From Pseudomonadota bacterium (lineage in GTDB: Bacteria > Pseudomonadota > Alphaproteobacteria > Sphingomonadales > Sphingomonadaceae): DNA of 35,106 nucleotides. Below, piece after piece: positions 6,363-15,694 of the stretch. Position numbers and translations under genes: made by a program. Every line of letters starts with the position of its first letter. Position 1 is the first letter of the stretch. The stretch is from assembly GCA_018240865.1 (NCBI GenBank), contig JAFEEY010000039.1:1-35106 (forward strand), in the 5' to 3' direction. The notes under the pieces were generated by a model. That model was not told the origin of the DNA. It made no database searches and saw only the letters and a list, made by a program, of their open reading frames with translations.

Positions 6363-8485
6363 GGATCTCGCTCCCCCGCGCGGCGGGCCCGCTGCGCACG
6401 GAAGGCCCGCCAGCGCGCGAACTGGTCGGCCTTGGCCGGATCCGGATCCTCCCGATCCTGCAGCCAGAAGGAGAACCAATCGAGGGTTCTTTCATAGATC
6501 GCGGCACGGTGCGCCGGCTGCAGCTTGATGTGCCATTCGTCGGGAAAGACATACATTTCGACAGGCTTGTGCTGTTCGCGAAGCGCGGCGTAGCTTTCAA
6601 GCGCGAGACGGAATTCGCTGTCGGCGAGCTGCATCAGCAAGGGCGTGTCGATGTGCGCTGCGTTCTGCGCGAGCGACATCGGCGCCCAGAATCCTGGATC
6701 AGGCGCAGTCGCGAGCGGAAAGCCGAGCGCGTGCAGCTGATCCGCCCACGCGGTGCCGCCGAATGCCATCGTCATGAGCGGGTCGAAGCAGCAGGTGCTG
6801 ACCGCGGCCGCCGCGAACGCGTCGGGCGCATTGATCAGCGCGAACGCGACACTGGTCGCGCCGTCGCTGAGGCCGGTAATGCCGACGCGCCGGGGATCGG
6901 CCCAGCCGCCCTCGACCGCCTTGGCGACGCCCGTCATCAGCGCCGACTGGAGGCTGCGGCGTTCGGCCCAGTCCCGCTGGTTGGCCGCGTTGATTTCGTC
7001 GTTGGTGCGAAGGGCAAGGTCGGCGGCCCCGACGAACGTCGGCCGCTGGATGCTGAGCACGGCAAAGCCGCGCTGCGCGAGGAGAAAGATCGGGTATTCG
7101 TCGCCCGTGCCGCCGCGCAGGAACCCGAGGCTGGTATATTGGACGACGACCAGTGGCAGCCGCGCACCGGGTCGATAATCGGGCGGCAGCACCAAGTCGC
7201 CCCAGGTCTCGAGCCCGATATCGTTCCGCCAGCGCAGCCGCTGGACCGGCCCGAGCCGCGCCGCCGCGAATTCCGGGTTGGGATCGAACAGCTCGCGCAT
7301 TTGCCCGGTCCGCATATCGACGGAAACAAGGCGGCGTGGTTCGGTGCTGGTCTCGCGGGTGCATAGCAGCGCGGCATTCGCCTGGACGCAGCCGAGCAGC
7401 ACGTCACGCGTGCGAAGAAGGACGCGCGGCGCCTTCGCACCCGGCGTCCAACGATAGAGCCCGAGCGCCTCCCGGTTCCACCCTTCGCGCTTCAGGAACA
7501 CGATAGCGCCCCCGTCCCACCACAGCGACACGATATCGCCGGTGCAGGCGGCGGCGCGGCAGTTTGTCGGGCTGGTCTTTGTGGCGGCGGCGACGGTCTT
7601 GGGCGAGAACGGAGATGGCTGCGTCGCATCGGCCCAGGCCTTGGTTCCGTCCGGGGCTGTCGCTTCGAGGTGCGTCGGGAGAGCGGCAGGTTCAGGGCCG
7701 GCAAGAACGCTCCGATCCTCCGGCGCGGCCAGGGCAATCCGCCCGGAGGCGAGGTCGACGCTGAAGACGTCGGGCGACGTCGATACGGCGACGGCCGGCC
7801 GCGCCATCACGTCGGGATTGATCCGGGCATCGTAGAGCCACCCGCGGAGTCCCTCGGCGGCGACGGCCGCGGGCTCGGACCGCGCATTGCCGCGCACCGC
7901 GTACAGAAGGCGGCGACCGTCCCGGCTCCAGCCGATTGCCTCAACGTGGACTCCGGGGTCCGACAAGGGGCGTGCCGGACCTCCAGCTGCCCGCACCACC
8001 CAGGCGCGCGTCACGCCGGCATCGCGCCGCTTGAACGCGATCGCTCGCCCGTCCGGTGACCACTCGGGGCGAACAATATCCGGGACGCCGGTCGCCTGGT
8101 AGAAGCCCCGGTTGGCGCTCTCGATCAGGATGGGCTCGCCGCCCTGGTCGAGCACACGCGGCGGCCCCGACCGCGTCGTCGAGCTGACCACGAGCGCCCG
8201 GCAGTAGCCGTTGGAGGCGAGGTCCGCCCTGGTTAGCACATAGGCGACCTGCGCGCCGTCGGGCGACGGCGCCAGCGGGCTCGGCCCGGAAAAGGCGCCG
8301 CGCACGAAGGTGCCGATTTCGCGAAGCTCGATCAAATCCCTGGCGGTGACGGGGTGCGTGATCGGCGGGCGCGTGGGCGGGCTCGGCAACGCGTCGCCGC
8401 AGGCGGCGCAGGCCGCGCATGGAAAGATGCCGCTTGCGGCAACCAGCGCTCCGGCCGCCACGACCTTACCGCGCAGCCTTACCAT
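6359..8485 (-). CDS. Lasso peptide isopeptidase, S9 prolyl oligopeptidase family (AtxE-like)
   Basis: A 708-residue protein with a Sec-type signal peptide (about residues 1-28), so periplasmic. Residues about 65-400 form the beta-propeller (repeats such as EWSPDGRAIAFKRR and GWSRDGRRLLYAV). Residues about 425-680 form the alpha/beta-hydrolase domain. The likely triad is S540 in GLSDG, D622 in LADSEF and H652 in DEWHIK, in the order and spacing of S9 enzymes. Isopeptidases of this type, first described for astexins, open the isopeptide bond of a threaded lasso peptide. The lasso assignment rests on the neighbours: a cyclase remnant tail to tail and a TonB receptor/FecR/FecI operon upstream, the usual partners in proteobacterial lasso clusters. 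The start overlaps the receptor gene by 7 bases, so the two are coupled. A general dipeptidyl peptidase is the alternative. Confidence 0.83.
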   Translation of the reverse strand: MVRLRGKVVAAGALVAASGIFPCAACAACGDALPSPPTRPPITHPVTARDLIELREIGTFVRGAFSGPSPLAPSPDGAQVAYVLTRADLASNGYCRALVVSSTTRSGPPRVLDQGGEPILIESANRGFYQATGVPDIVRPEWSPDGRAIAFKRRDAGVTRAWVVRAAGGPARPLSDPGVHVEAIGWSRDGRRLLYAVRGNARSEPAAVAAEGLRGWLYDARINPDVMARPAVAVSTSPDVFSVDLASGRIALAAPEDRSVLAGPEPAALPTHLEATAPDGTKAWADATQPSPFSPKTVAAATKTSPTNCRAAACTGDIVSLWWDGGAIVFLKREGWNREALGLYRWTPGAKAPRVLLRTRDVLLGCVQANAALLCTRETSTEPRRLVSVDMRTGQMRELFDPNPEFAAARLGPVQRLRWRNDIGLETWGDLVLPPDYRPGARLPLVVVQYTSLGFLRGGTGDEYPIFLLAQRGFAVLSIQRPTFVGAADLALRTNDEINAANQRDWAERRSLQSALMTGVAKAVEGGWADPRRVGITGLSDGATSVAFALINAPDAFAAAAVSTCCFDPLMTMAFGGTAWADQLHALGFPLATAPDPGFWAPMSLAQNAAHIDTPLLMQLADSEFRLALESYAALREQHKPVEMYVFPDEWHIKLQPAHRAAIYERTLDWFSFWLQDREDPDPAKADQFARWRAFRAQRARRAGERDP

Positions 8486-11040
8486 GATTTGCGAACCTCG
8501 AGAGCGAGCAGGCGCCCGATCGGCGAATAATTGGTGCTGTCATAGGGGGCGTCGAGCGGCGCCGTCGTCTGGATCGGGTGCGGCTTCGCGTTGAACAGGT
8601 TCTGGATTGAGGCGGTGCATTCGAGACCATGGAAAGGCGAGCCGGGCTTCTCCACCCGATAACGGGCGCTCACGTCGATGCTGGTCATGCCCGGGACGGC
8701 TGCGACCGGCGCGAAGCGCGTGTCGCGGACACGCCCGATATAGTTCGCATCCGCGGTCAGCGTTAGCGGACCGCCGGACCAGGTGACAGTCGCCTGCCCG
8801 CGCCAGTGCGGCGGATTGAAGATGACGCCGGCGAGCGGCGTGACCGGCTGGCTGCGCGTCAGTTGCTGGTCGCTGTCGAGGTAGGAGAGGTTCGCGCTCA
8901 CGGCGAGCTGCTGGCCGGCCGCTGGCGCGAAAGTGTAGCTCGCCAGCACATCGAGCCCGCGCGCGGTCTGGTGTCCGGCATTGACATAGCCGTCGTCGAC
9001 AATCGCGATCACCGTCGCCGGGTCGTAGGGAACGCCCGCGAAGTTGACGAAACTGGTGGCGCCGGCAATCGCCGCGGCCTGGGCGGCCGGGCTAGGATTG
9101 CGGACCACATAGTCGGCGAACAAAGGGTTGCCGAGCGCCTGGGTCAGGAGCGGGATCGGATTGACGATCCGGTCGCGATAGGAAACGTCGAAATAGGTGA
9201 GCTGCAGGTCCGCCCCCGGCAGTGCGCGCGGATGGAGATCGAGCGAAGCCGACCAGGTCGTCGCGCGCTCGGGCTTCAAGGCCGGGTTGCCGCCCACGAT
9301 CAGGATTGCCGCGGCATTGGCCGGGGCATCCGGCGCGCCGATCGCGCCCGGAGGGTAGAGCACAGCGGTCCGCGGCTGGAATTGCTGGAGCTGGGTCGGC
9401 GCGCGGAAGGAGCGACCCCAGCTACCCTTTGCGTCGACATCGGCCGTGATCGCCCATATCGCGCCGATCTTCGGCGTCAGCACGCCGCCGATCCCGGGAT
9501 AGCGTTCGTAGCGGGCGGCCATATCGACATCGATGCGGCGCGCGATCGGCAAGCCCGCATCCGGTCCGACAAGCGGCAGGTTGACTTCAGCGTAGCCGAA
9601 ATAGCTGTCCTGGCGATGCGCAGTGTTCAGCGCGGGATTGCCTTCGGAAAACCGCCGGAAGCCGACCGAGCGATAGCCGCCGCCGAGCGCCAGCCGAGCC
9701 GCGCCGCCGGGGAGGTCGAGCAGATTGCCGGTGGCCGAAACCTCGGCCGAGCGAGCGAAGTTGCGGTAGTAATTGCGCCCGAAATCGGTGCAGTCGCCCT
9801 GCGCGCACTCGACAGTGCGGAAGTTGACGCGCTCCTGGCCGTAGGTTCCGAGCAGCGTTGCCTGCCAGCTTCCGGGCAACCGCAGATCGAGCGACGGCGC
9901 AACGCCCCATGACCTGTCGTTCGCGGAAAAGGTCGACCGGCCCGCGTCCAGGTTGCCGTCCGGCAAGGTCGGCTGGACCAGCGTGCTCCACCGCTGATTG
10001 TAGAGTCCATCGAAGTTGAGGGTCAGCCCCGACGTCAACTCGGTGCGGCCGCTCGCGATGAAGCTGTTGTGGTGCATCGCCGGATAGAGATCGAGGCCAG
10101 GGGAGCGCTCGCGCGCATAGGAGCGATCGCCAGCGCGGATCGCACTGTTGCTGCCAAATTCGTAGGCGGCAAATATGTCGCCGCCGGTCCATGTTGTCCC
10201 TGCAAGCGCGTCGTAGCGCCGCTCGAACCCGCCCCCGCCACTGGTGGCAGCCAGCCTCGCACCGGTCTCGAGCCCATCGAAGTTTCGGCGAAGAATGATG
10301 TTGGCCACTCCAGCGACCGCATCGGAGCCGTAGATGGCAGAGGCGCCGTCGGGGACGATCTCGATGCGCTCGACAGCGGCGAGCGGGATGGCAGAAACGT
10401 CGACGCTCTGGACCGCGGCCGTGTAGGCGAGGCGGTGTCCGTTCAGCAATGTGAGCGTCGCGTCGCTGCCGAGGCCGCGAAGATTGAGCGACGAACCTCC
10501 GCCGACATCGGCTCCGCTCGAAAGCGGAACGTTGCTGCCGATACCGGGGTTCTGGCCGCCGCCGAAGCTCTGCGGAAGGCGCCGCACCACTTCGCCCAGG
10601 TCACCGCGTGCACTGTTTCGAACCTGCTCGCGATCGAGGCTGATCACCGGCGATGCGACGACTCCGCCGCGGATCCGGGTTCCGGTCACGACGATGACGA
10701 TGTCGCTGCCTTCGGCCGCGCCATCACCGGCGGCGACCGCGATAGGGCGGATGACGAATGCCCCGTCCACGATCTCGAATCTCAGGCTGGTTCCGACGAG
10801 AAGCCGGGTGATCGCTTCTTCCGGGGCATAGACGCCGTTCACCGCGGTGCTGCGCTTCCCCGCGACGATCTTGCTTGCCACGACGACACCGCGGCCGGAT
10901 GCGACGCCGAAACGCTGCAGGGCAGCGGCCAGATCCTGCGCCTGGATATCGAACGGCAGTGCCTGATTGTCCGGCTGGGCCATCACCTGCGCCGGCGCGA
11001 GCGCAGAGATGAGCAGTGCAGCCAAGTGACCTTGTTTCAT
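8479..11040 (-). CDS. TonB-dependent outer-membrane receptor with N-terminal signalling (STN) domain
   Basis: 853 residues. A signal peptide (1-21, ending QVMA) is followed by an STN domain (about 25-98, LPFDIQAQDLAAALQRFGVA and further), which contacts FecR in the periplasm. A plug domain (about 115-245, including GLGSDATLTLLNGHRLAYTA and VERIEIVPDGASAIYGSDAV) and a 22-strand-type barrel follow, ending in the aromatic residue of EVRKSW, as expected for BAM-dependent insertion. The protein therefore belongs to the transducer subclass that both imports a ligand and signals to FecR/FecI, encoded just upstream. With an isopeptidase gene overlapping downstream, the likely cargo is a lasso peptide; the ligand itself is inference. 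The 93-base gap before it opens with a T7 run right after the fecR stop, and a separate promoter there is possible. Confidence 0.9.
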   Translation of the reverse strand: MKQGHLAALLISALAPAQVMAQPDNQALPFDIQAQDLAAALQRFGVASGRGVVVASKIVAGKRSTAVNGVYAPEEAITRLLVGTSLRFEIVDGAFVIRPIAVAAGDGAAEGSDIVIVVTGTRIRGGVVASPVISLDREQVRNSARGDLGEVVRRLPQSFGGGQNPGIGSNVPLSSGADVGGGSSLNLRGLGSDATLTLLNGHRLAYTAAVQSVDVSAIPLAAVERIEIVPDGASAIYGSDAVAGVANIILRRNFDGLETGARLAATSGGGGFERRYDALAGTTWTGGDIFAAYEFGSNSAIRAGDRSYARERSPGLDLYPAMHHNSFIASGRTELTSGLTLNFDGLYNQRWSTLVQPTLPDGNLDAGRSTFSANDRSWGVAPSLDLRLPGSWQATLLGTYGQERVNFRTVECAQGDCTDFGRNYYRNFARSAEVSATGNLLDLPGGAARLALGGGYRSVGFRRFSEGNPALNTAHRQDSYFGYAEVNLPLVGPDAGLPIARRIDVDMAARYERYPGIGGVLTPKIGAIWAITADVDAKGSWGRSFRAPTQLQQFQPRTAVLYPPGAIGAPDAPANAAAILIVGGNPALKPERATTWSASLDLHPRALPGADLQLTYFDVSYRDRIVNPIPLLTQALGNPLFADYVVRNPSPAAQAAAIAGATSFVNFAGVPYDPATVIAIVDDGYVNAGHQTARGLDVLASYTFAPAAGQQLAVSANLSYLDSDQQLTRSQPVTPLAGVIFNPPHWRGQATVTWSGGPLTLTADANYIGRVRDTRFAPVAAVPGMTSIDVSARYRVEKPGSPFHGLECTASIQNLFNAKPHPIQTTAPLDAPYDSTNYSPIGRLLALEVRKSW

Positions 11041-11133
11041 GATCCCGCTCCCATCAACCGGCCCATTGGCGGCCGATTTCAGGAGCGTTGACGTGGAGCC
11101 GCGCGGAGTGGCCCCCGCCCCTTCTCAAAAAAA

Positions 11134-12096
11134 TCAGCGGGTCAGCAGCACCGCCCCTGCCCGGTGCTCGATGCGCAAATCGAGGGCAGTGGCTAGCTTT
11201 CGGGCCAGCGAAGCCGGATCACGCATGTCGAGCACACCGGAGACTTTCAGGCGGCCGATCGCCGGATCGTCGAGAAGGATCGCCGGCTCCTGGCCGCGGT
11301 TGGCGGCGGCCAGGACCGTCGCGAGCGGGGCATCGGTGAAACCGACGCGGCTGTCGGGCCACCGCACCGCTTCCGGATCGGGCGCGGGCCGTTGCACGCC
11401 GCGACCGCTCACATCGAGCGCCTGGCCGGATTCGAGCGGGACCACGGCATCCGGCCCCGCACCCGAGGCCCGCGGTGTCACAATGACGTCACCCTCGACA
11501 ACCTGCACGCGCACCGCCGTCTCGGTCGTGGTCACGTCGAACACGGCGGCTTTGGCGCGAACGGTCGTATCCCGAGCGATCACGGTGAAAACGCGCCCGG
11601 GATCGCGCGCGACGGCGAAGCGCGTGCGGCCGCTGCGGACCCGAATACGGCGCGTATCGGAGTTCAGGAGGACCGACAGCGTGGTGCCGGTATCGAGCTT
11701 CAGCGTCGAGCCGTCCTCGAGCCGGACACTGCGAATGCCCGGCCCCGGATTGGAAAGCGCCGCCTCGGCGACGCCAGGCACACCCGGACCGGCGCCCGAC
11801 AGCCAAAGCATGGCGCCGACCGCGATGCCTGCAGCGAGCGCCGCGCCCAGAACCGGCCTGAGGGTGAAGCGCCTCGCCGGGACTGCTCCCAGCAGGCGTC
11901 GCGGAAGCCGTGTCGACCGCTCCGACCTTGCCTCGACAGCGGCATAGGCGCGCGGATGCTCGGGATCAGTCGCCAGCCACGCCTCGAACGCGTCGACTTC
12001 GGCTTCGGACGACGGCTCCAGCATGCGGGCATGCCATGCATCGGCCTCCCGCTCGATCCTTGCGCGGCGCCGGCGGTCGGGACGGGACGGCGTCAA
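11134..12096 (-). CDS. FecR-type transmembrane signal transducer (island copy)
   Basis: 320 residues. The N-terminal cytoplasmic region (about 10-55, with AWLATDPEHPRAYAAVEAR) interacts with the sigma factor. One membrane helix follows (about 78-100, PVLGAALAAGIAVGAMLWL). The periplasmic FecR domain spans about 125-235 (VRLEDGSTLKLDTGTTLSV). The last 70 residues resemble a secretin/STN-like fold (PAIGRLKVSGVLDMRDPASL). It links the receptor at 8479-11040 to the sigma factor. The ATG overlaps the sigma stop (12093-12096), so the two are coupled. It is similar in plan to the partial fecR at 1-486 but clearly a different sequence. Confidence 0.9.
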   Translation of the reverse strand: MTPSRPDRRRRARIEREADAWHARMLEPSSEAEVDAFEAWLATDPEHPRAYAAVEARSERSTRLPRRLLGAVPARRFTLRPVLGAALAAGIAVGAMLWLSGAGPGVPGVAEAALSNPGPGIRSVRLEDGSTLKLDTGTTLSVLLNSDTRRIRVRSGRTRFAVARDPGRVFTVIARDTTVRAKAAVFDVTTTETAVRVQVVEGDVIVTPRASGAGPDAVVPLESGQALDVSGRGVQRPAPDPEAVRWPDSRVGFTDAPLATVLAAANRGQEPAILLDDPAIGRLKVSGVLDMRDPASLARKLATALDLRIEHRAGAVLLTR

Positions 12097-12674
12097 AGCG
12101 GCCCCATGTCCCGCCGCAGCTCGGACAAGGCTTTCGCCATCTGCTTCTTCACGCCCTTGACGCTCATGCCGACCTCTTCCCCGATCCGAGCATAGGTCAG
12201 GCCTTCGACGCGGTGGAGCAGAAAAATTCGCCGCCGCCGGGCGCTCATCCGGGCGACGGCCTGTTCAAGACGGGCAAGCGCCTCGCGCTCTTCCAGCAGC
12301 CGATGCGGGTCGGCAGCCACAGCCTCCGGCGCGGCGGCCTCTCCCTGTGCCGCGAGCGCCCGCCGGGCCGCCATTCGGGCGCGGTCGCGCAGCAGGTTGG
12401 TCGCGACCCTGTTCAGATAGGCCTCGGGCGTGGCGATCGCGCGCGCGGCGTGCGGGTCGAGGGCGGCAAAGCGCACGAACGTGTCGTGCACCAGATCAAG
12501 CGCGTCGTCGCCGCCGCCACGGCGGCTGAAGTAGCGCGCCAGACGGTTCGAGCAGGTGCGGTAGAGCAGCGCCAGGCCGGTATCGGCCGGCGCGCGATCA
12601 TCGGGCGGAAAGGGCGCGCCTTCAGCCAGGCGCGGCTCGATGATCTTGTCATAGGCCGGCGAAGCGCTGCCCAT
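12093..12674 (-). CDS. FecI-type ECF sigma factor (island copy)
   Basis: 193 residues. Region 2 lies at about 45-100 (DDALDLVHDTFVRFAAL and AYLNRVATNLLRDRAR). Region 4 lies at about 140-185 (MSARRRRIFLLHRVEGLTYA, then the helix-turn-helix GEEVGMSVKGVKKQM). It is the first gene of the operon sigma-fecR-receptor-isopeptidase. By analogy with FecI it should turn on receptor transcription when the ligand is bound. Its first 35 residues are Pro/Asp-rich and poorly conserved in type, so a later start is possible. Confidence 0.9.
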   Translation of the reverse strand: MGSASPAYDKIIEPRLAEGAPFPPDDRAPADTGLALLYRTCSNRLARYFSRRGGGDDALDLVHDTFVRFAALDPHAARAIATPEAYLNRVATNLLRDRARMAARRALAAQGEAAAPEAVAADPHRLLEEREALARLEQAVARMSARRRRIFLLHRVEGLTYARIGEEVGMSVKGVKKQMAKALSELRRDMGPL

Positions 12675-12985
12675 CAGCAGGTCCTTCGCATGCGCGAATG
12701 ACTGGATCCGGAGACGCAGATCGCCATGTCGAAGCGGGCCAATATGTTCTCCTCACCATGCCGCGAGGCGGGCCGGCAAAGCCGGGTGTTGAGAACATGC
12801 TTGAGACATGCGCCGCCGCCTTTGGCCGTGAACGGCTTGGACATACGCGTCGGCCACCCGGCCGGAGACGGGTCAGATTCCCCAAGCGAGGTTCTCACGC
12901 CTCGGCGCCGCTGCTGCGGGCGCGGGCCAAGATTACGATCCCGGCGCGACAATGCAAGCCGGGCGGCACCCTCGTGAGAGCGATC
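12675..12985. other. Intergenic region upstream of the island sigma operon
   Basis: A gap of 311 bases with no credible gene in either direction. I checked for a short lasso precursor (about 40-55 residues with a leader Thr and a core starting with Gly) and saw none. An 8-base inverted repeat is present: ATGTTCTC (12744-12751) and GAGAACAT (12791-12798), 39 bases apart. It lies about 70-125 bases upstream of the sigma start and could be an operator; this is unproven. Confidence 0.5.
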
Positions 12986-14208
12986 CTACTCCGGTGACTC
13001 CTCAAACAAGGACGCGCGCGCGAGGCGTTCTTCGATTGCGCTTGGAGCGAAGCTTGCACGCAATCGGGCGAGGCGCTGCTCAAGCCAGCCCTGGAAGCTG
13101 CCCATTCGCGGGAAGTCCGCAGAATCGAGCATTCGCGACCCGTACGCCGCGACAAACGCCTCGAGTGTGGCAAGACTATCGTGCTCGTTCAGAAGCAGGT
13201 CGAGTATTTCGACCCGCTGGCGCTCGATCCGGGCGCGCCGCTCCTGTTCCGCCCCCGACTTTCCGCCTCCTGCGCGGCAATTCGCCGCAGCTCGTCGGCC
13301 TTCCTGTTTTCCCGCTTTGCGATCGCGATCGCTGCGATCGTCGACACGATCTTGGGCATCATGTTCAGCACGTCGCGCGTTTTCGTATCCGTGAACGTGC
13401 GGGAGATGGTTGGTCCCCAATACTCGTTTTCGGTGCGGATGCTGACTTCTTCAAGCCGCACCGCCAGCCGTCCTTCGAAGCGCTGCTCCCATTTCGGAAT
13501 TTGGGGACGGCCATAGCCGCTCCTGTAACCGTAACGTTTGAACCGGGCCTCCTCTTCGGCCTCCCACTTTGCGACTGCGTTCAGCGCGGCTTCGGTCGGC
13601 GTGTGCTCATAGCGATCCGGAACTTCGGTGATCTCGAAATCGACATGTTCGCCATGGGCAAGCCATGCGGCTCGATCGCCGTCGTTGCCGAGGCTGAAGC
13701 CTGCCGCTCGTGCGGCCGCTTCGAGCGCCTCCAACAGTTTGCGCGCCCGCTCGACGGAGTCGGGCCGCATCGAGGCCGCGATCAGGCGGCCTCCGGCGAC
13801 ATTGACCAGTCCGAGCCGGTCCGGCCGCGCCTTGCCCAGCTTCTCGATTGTCCGGGCGATCACCGGGCTGACCGGCTGTTGCTCAAGCATCAGGCGCTCG
13901 GCCAAGCCGCTCAAAGCCCGCGCCCGAGCCTCCGACATCGCCTCGCTTTCGCTGGTCCCCGCGCCTTCGTGAATGACAAGGATGGTGTCGGACGACCCGC
14001 TTGCCTTGTCCGTGGGAAGGGGCGTCACCTTCACGGATTTGCCGTGCGCCTTCTTGGCCCAATAGCCAACCGGTGGCGTCGGTATGTGATATTTGCGGCA
14101 GATCTTGTGGAGCGCGACGTCGGAGAGGCTGAACTCCTTCGCGAGCCTGGTCATGGGACGGTCCCAGACATGGGCGTGAAGGTCGGCGCGTGTCAGACGT
14201 GTGGCCAT
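12986..14208 (-). pseudogene. Conserved protein of unknown function with N-terminal HTH-like region, frameshifted
   Basis: The first frame (14208 to 13189) gives 339 residues starting MATRLTRADLHAHVWDRPMT, then a helix-turn-helix-like stretch LAKEFSLSDVALHKICRKY and PTPPVGYWAKKAHGKS. This N-terminal pattern recurs in proteins of unknown function that are often near mobile elements. Past residue about 310 the frame loses sense (RGRNRSGAPGSSASGS, then a stop). Another frame (to 12986) continues the same charged coiled-coil style with GAEQERRARIERQRVEILDL and ends LFEESPE. Adding one G to the G5 run (C5 on the plus strand, 13252-13256) rejoins them into a protein of about 407 residues. Either a real frameshift or a homopolymer sequencing error explains this. 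It may be a DNA-binding accessory gene of the island. Confidence 0.65.
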
Positions 14209-14291
14209 GGAGACATCCTGTCAGCGTGATTGGGCGCGGGATCGGCCGGCCTTGAAGGCAGGTTGTCAGCTGCGCCCAACCCGTTCGGGTA

Positions 14292-15530
14292 TCAACGGGC
14301 AGCGGCTTGCCGTCCGCCGAAATTGGGCTTGAGCAGCCTGGCGCCGCTACGCAGGCGGTCAAGCTCATCCGACCAGAACTGCATCATCCTGACCCGCTCG
14401 TCCCAATATTCACCGCGTGTATAGGCTCGCCGCACGCCATCATTCTCCATATGTGCGAGCTGCCGTTCGATCGCGTCCGGATGGAAGCGCCCGCACTCGT
14501 TGAGCAAAGTCGCGGCCATCGCGCGAAAACCATGGGCGGTCATTTCCTCCTGGCCGAAGCCGAGCGCGCGCAGCGCCGCGTTGACGGTATTTTCGGACAT
14601 CGGACGCTGGTCCGTTCGGAACGAAGGGAAGCAATATCGGCCGGTTCCGGTAAGTTCCCAGAGCTCCTCGAAGAGATCGACCACCTGTCGAGAGAGCGGC
14701 ACCCGATGTGCGCGCCGCATCTTCATCTTCTCGGCCGGCAGGTTCCACACCGAGCGGTCGAAGTCGAATTCGCCCCATTCGGCCTGCCTGAGTTCGCCCG
14801 GGCGCACGAACAGATGCGCGGAGAGGCGGAGCGCGGAGAGCGTGATCGCGTGGCCGGTATAGCCTTCGATGGCGCGCATCAGCTCGCCGGCACGGCTGGA
14901 GGTCGTGATCGCCGCGAGGTGCTTGGTCTTGGGCACTGTCAGCGCCCCACGCAGATCGCCGGCGGGATCGCGCTCGGCGCGAGCCGTGGCAATGGCGTAG
15001 CGGAAGACGCGGCCCAGCACGCTGCGCATCCGCCGCGCGCTTTCATAACGCCCGGTAGCCTCGACTGAGCGTAGCACCGCCAGCACTTCCTGAGCGGTGA
15101 TCTTGGCGATCGGCCGGCTGCCCATCTTCGGGTAGGCCTTGTCGAGGAGCCAGCGGATTTTGCTGAGCGTGATCTCGGCCATGCCCTCGCGCTCATTCTT
15201 GGCGACCCATTCCTTCGCGATGGCCTTGAACGTGTCGTTCTCGTCGATCTGGGCCTTGGCGGCCGCGACCTTCTGCTCGTGCGACGGGTCGAGGCCGGCC
15301 GCGATCAGCCTGCGCGCTTCGTCTCGCTTGACCCGCGCCGCGGCGAGACCGACATCCGGCCAGGTGCCGAAGGCGAGCGTCCGGTATTTTCCGAGGAAGC
15401 GATAATTGAGGCGCCAGAGCTTCGCGCCGTTCGTTTTGACCAGCAGGTAGAGACCGCCGCCATCGGAAAGCTTATAGTCCCGCTCTTGCGGCTTGGCGTT
15501 TGCGACGGTGGCAGCAAATAGAGTGCGCAT
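14292..15530 (-). CDS. P4-type tyrosine integrase
   Basis: 412 residues from the ATG at 15530, which begins the typical N-terminal arm-binding domain (DUF4102-like, YKLSDGGGLYLLVKTNGAKLW). The core-binding SAM-like domain is at about 98-185 and the catalytic domain at about 200-385. All active-site residues are visible: R243 (FVRPGELR), H333 and R336 (TAHGFR), H360 (QLAHME) and the nucleophile Y370 (RRAYTRGEYW). Members recombine an element into the 3' end of a tRNA gene. Here the intact tRNA-Leu is about 170 bases from its start and a displaced copy of the tRNA end lies 11 kb away, which supports activity on this site. A longer open frame up to 15746 runs into the tRNA and is not used. Confidence 0.93.
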   Translation of the reverse strand: MRTLFAATVANAKPQERDYKLSDGGGLYLLVKTNGAKLWRLNYRFLGKYRTLAFGTWPDVGLAAARVKRDEARRLIAAGLDPSHEQKVAAAKAQIDENDTFKAIAKEWVAKNEREGMAEITLSKIRWLLDKAYPKMGSRPIAKITAQEVLAVLRSVEATGRYESARRMRSVLGRVFRYAIATARAERDPAGDLRGALTVPKTKHLAAITTSSRAGELMRAIEGYTGHAITLSALRLSAHLFVRPGELRQAEWGEFDFDRSVWNLPAEKMKMRRAHRVPLSRQVVDLFEELWELTGTGRYCFPSFRTDQRPMSENTVNAALRALGFGQEEMTAHGFRAMAATLLNECGRFHPDAIERQLAHMENDGVRRAYTRGEYWDERVRMMQFWSDELDRLRSGARLLKPNFGGRQAAAR

Positions 15531-15562
15531 GAGGGTATCGTCCTGGCAAAAGGACGGAGAAC

Positions 15563-15583
15563 GATACCCCCGGATATACCCCC
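15563..15583 (+). repeat. Paired GATACCC-like repeats upstream of the integrase
   Basis: GATACCCCC at 15563 and TATACCCCC at 15575 are 12 bases apart in the same orientation, and an inverted copy GGGTATC lies at 15533-15539 just before the integrase start. The left island end carries the matching pair at 4705-4724. They may be integrase arm sites that also control the integrase promoter; this is inference. Confidence 0.45.
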
Positions 15584-15694
15584 ACTGTTCCCGATTGGTG
15601 CCGTTTTCGCCCGGATTTTGCCGGACGGTTATAGCACAAAAAATGGCGAATTTCAGCCGTTTTTCGGACGTTCCCAGACGGTGCCGGAAGAACA

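Noticed and set aside
6359..8485. General dipeptidyl peptidase/acylaminoacyl peptidase
   Set aside because: Possible by fold alone, but coupling to an STN-type receptor and placement next to a lasso cyclase favour the isopeptidase call; kept only as an alternative.
11089..11136. Terminator after the island fecR gene
   Set aside because: A T7 run follows the stop, but the nearest stem (AGCACCG/CGGTGCT) ends about 13 bases earlier, too far for a classical Rho-independent terminator.
12674..12952. Small minus-strand frame upstream of the sigma gene as a gene
   Set aside because: Composition is shadow-like with no start signal, no lasso leader/core pattern and no domain; it probably only spans the promoter.
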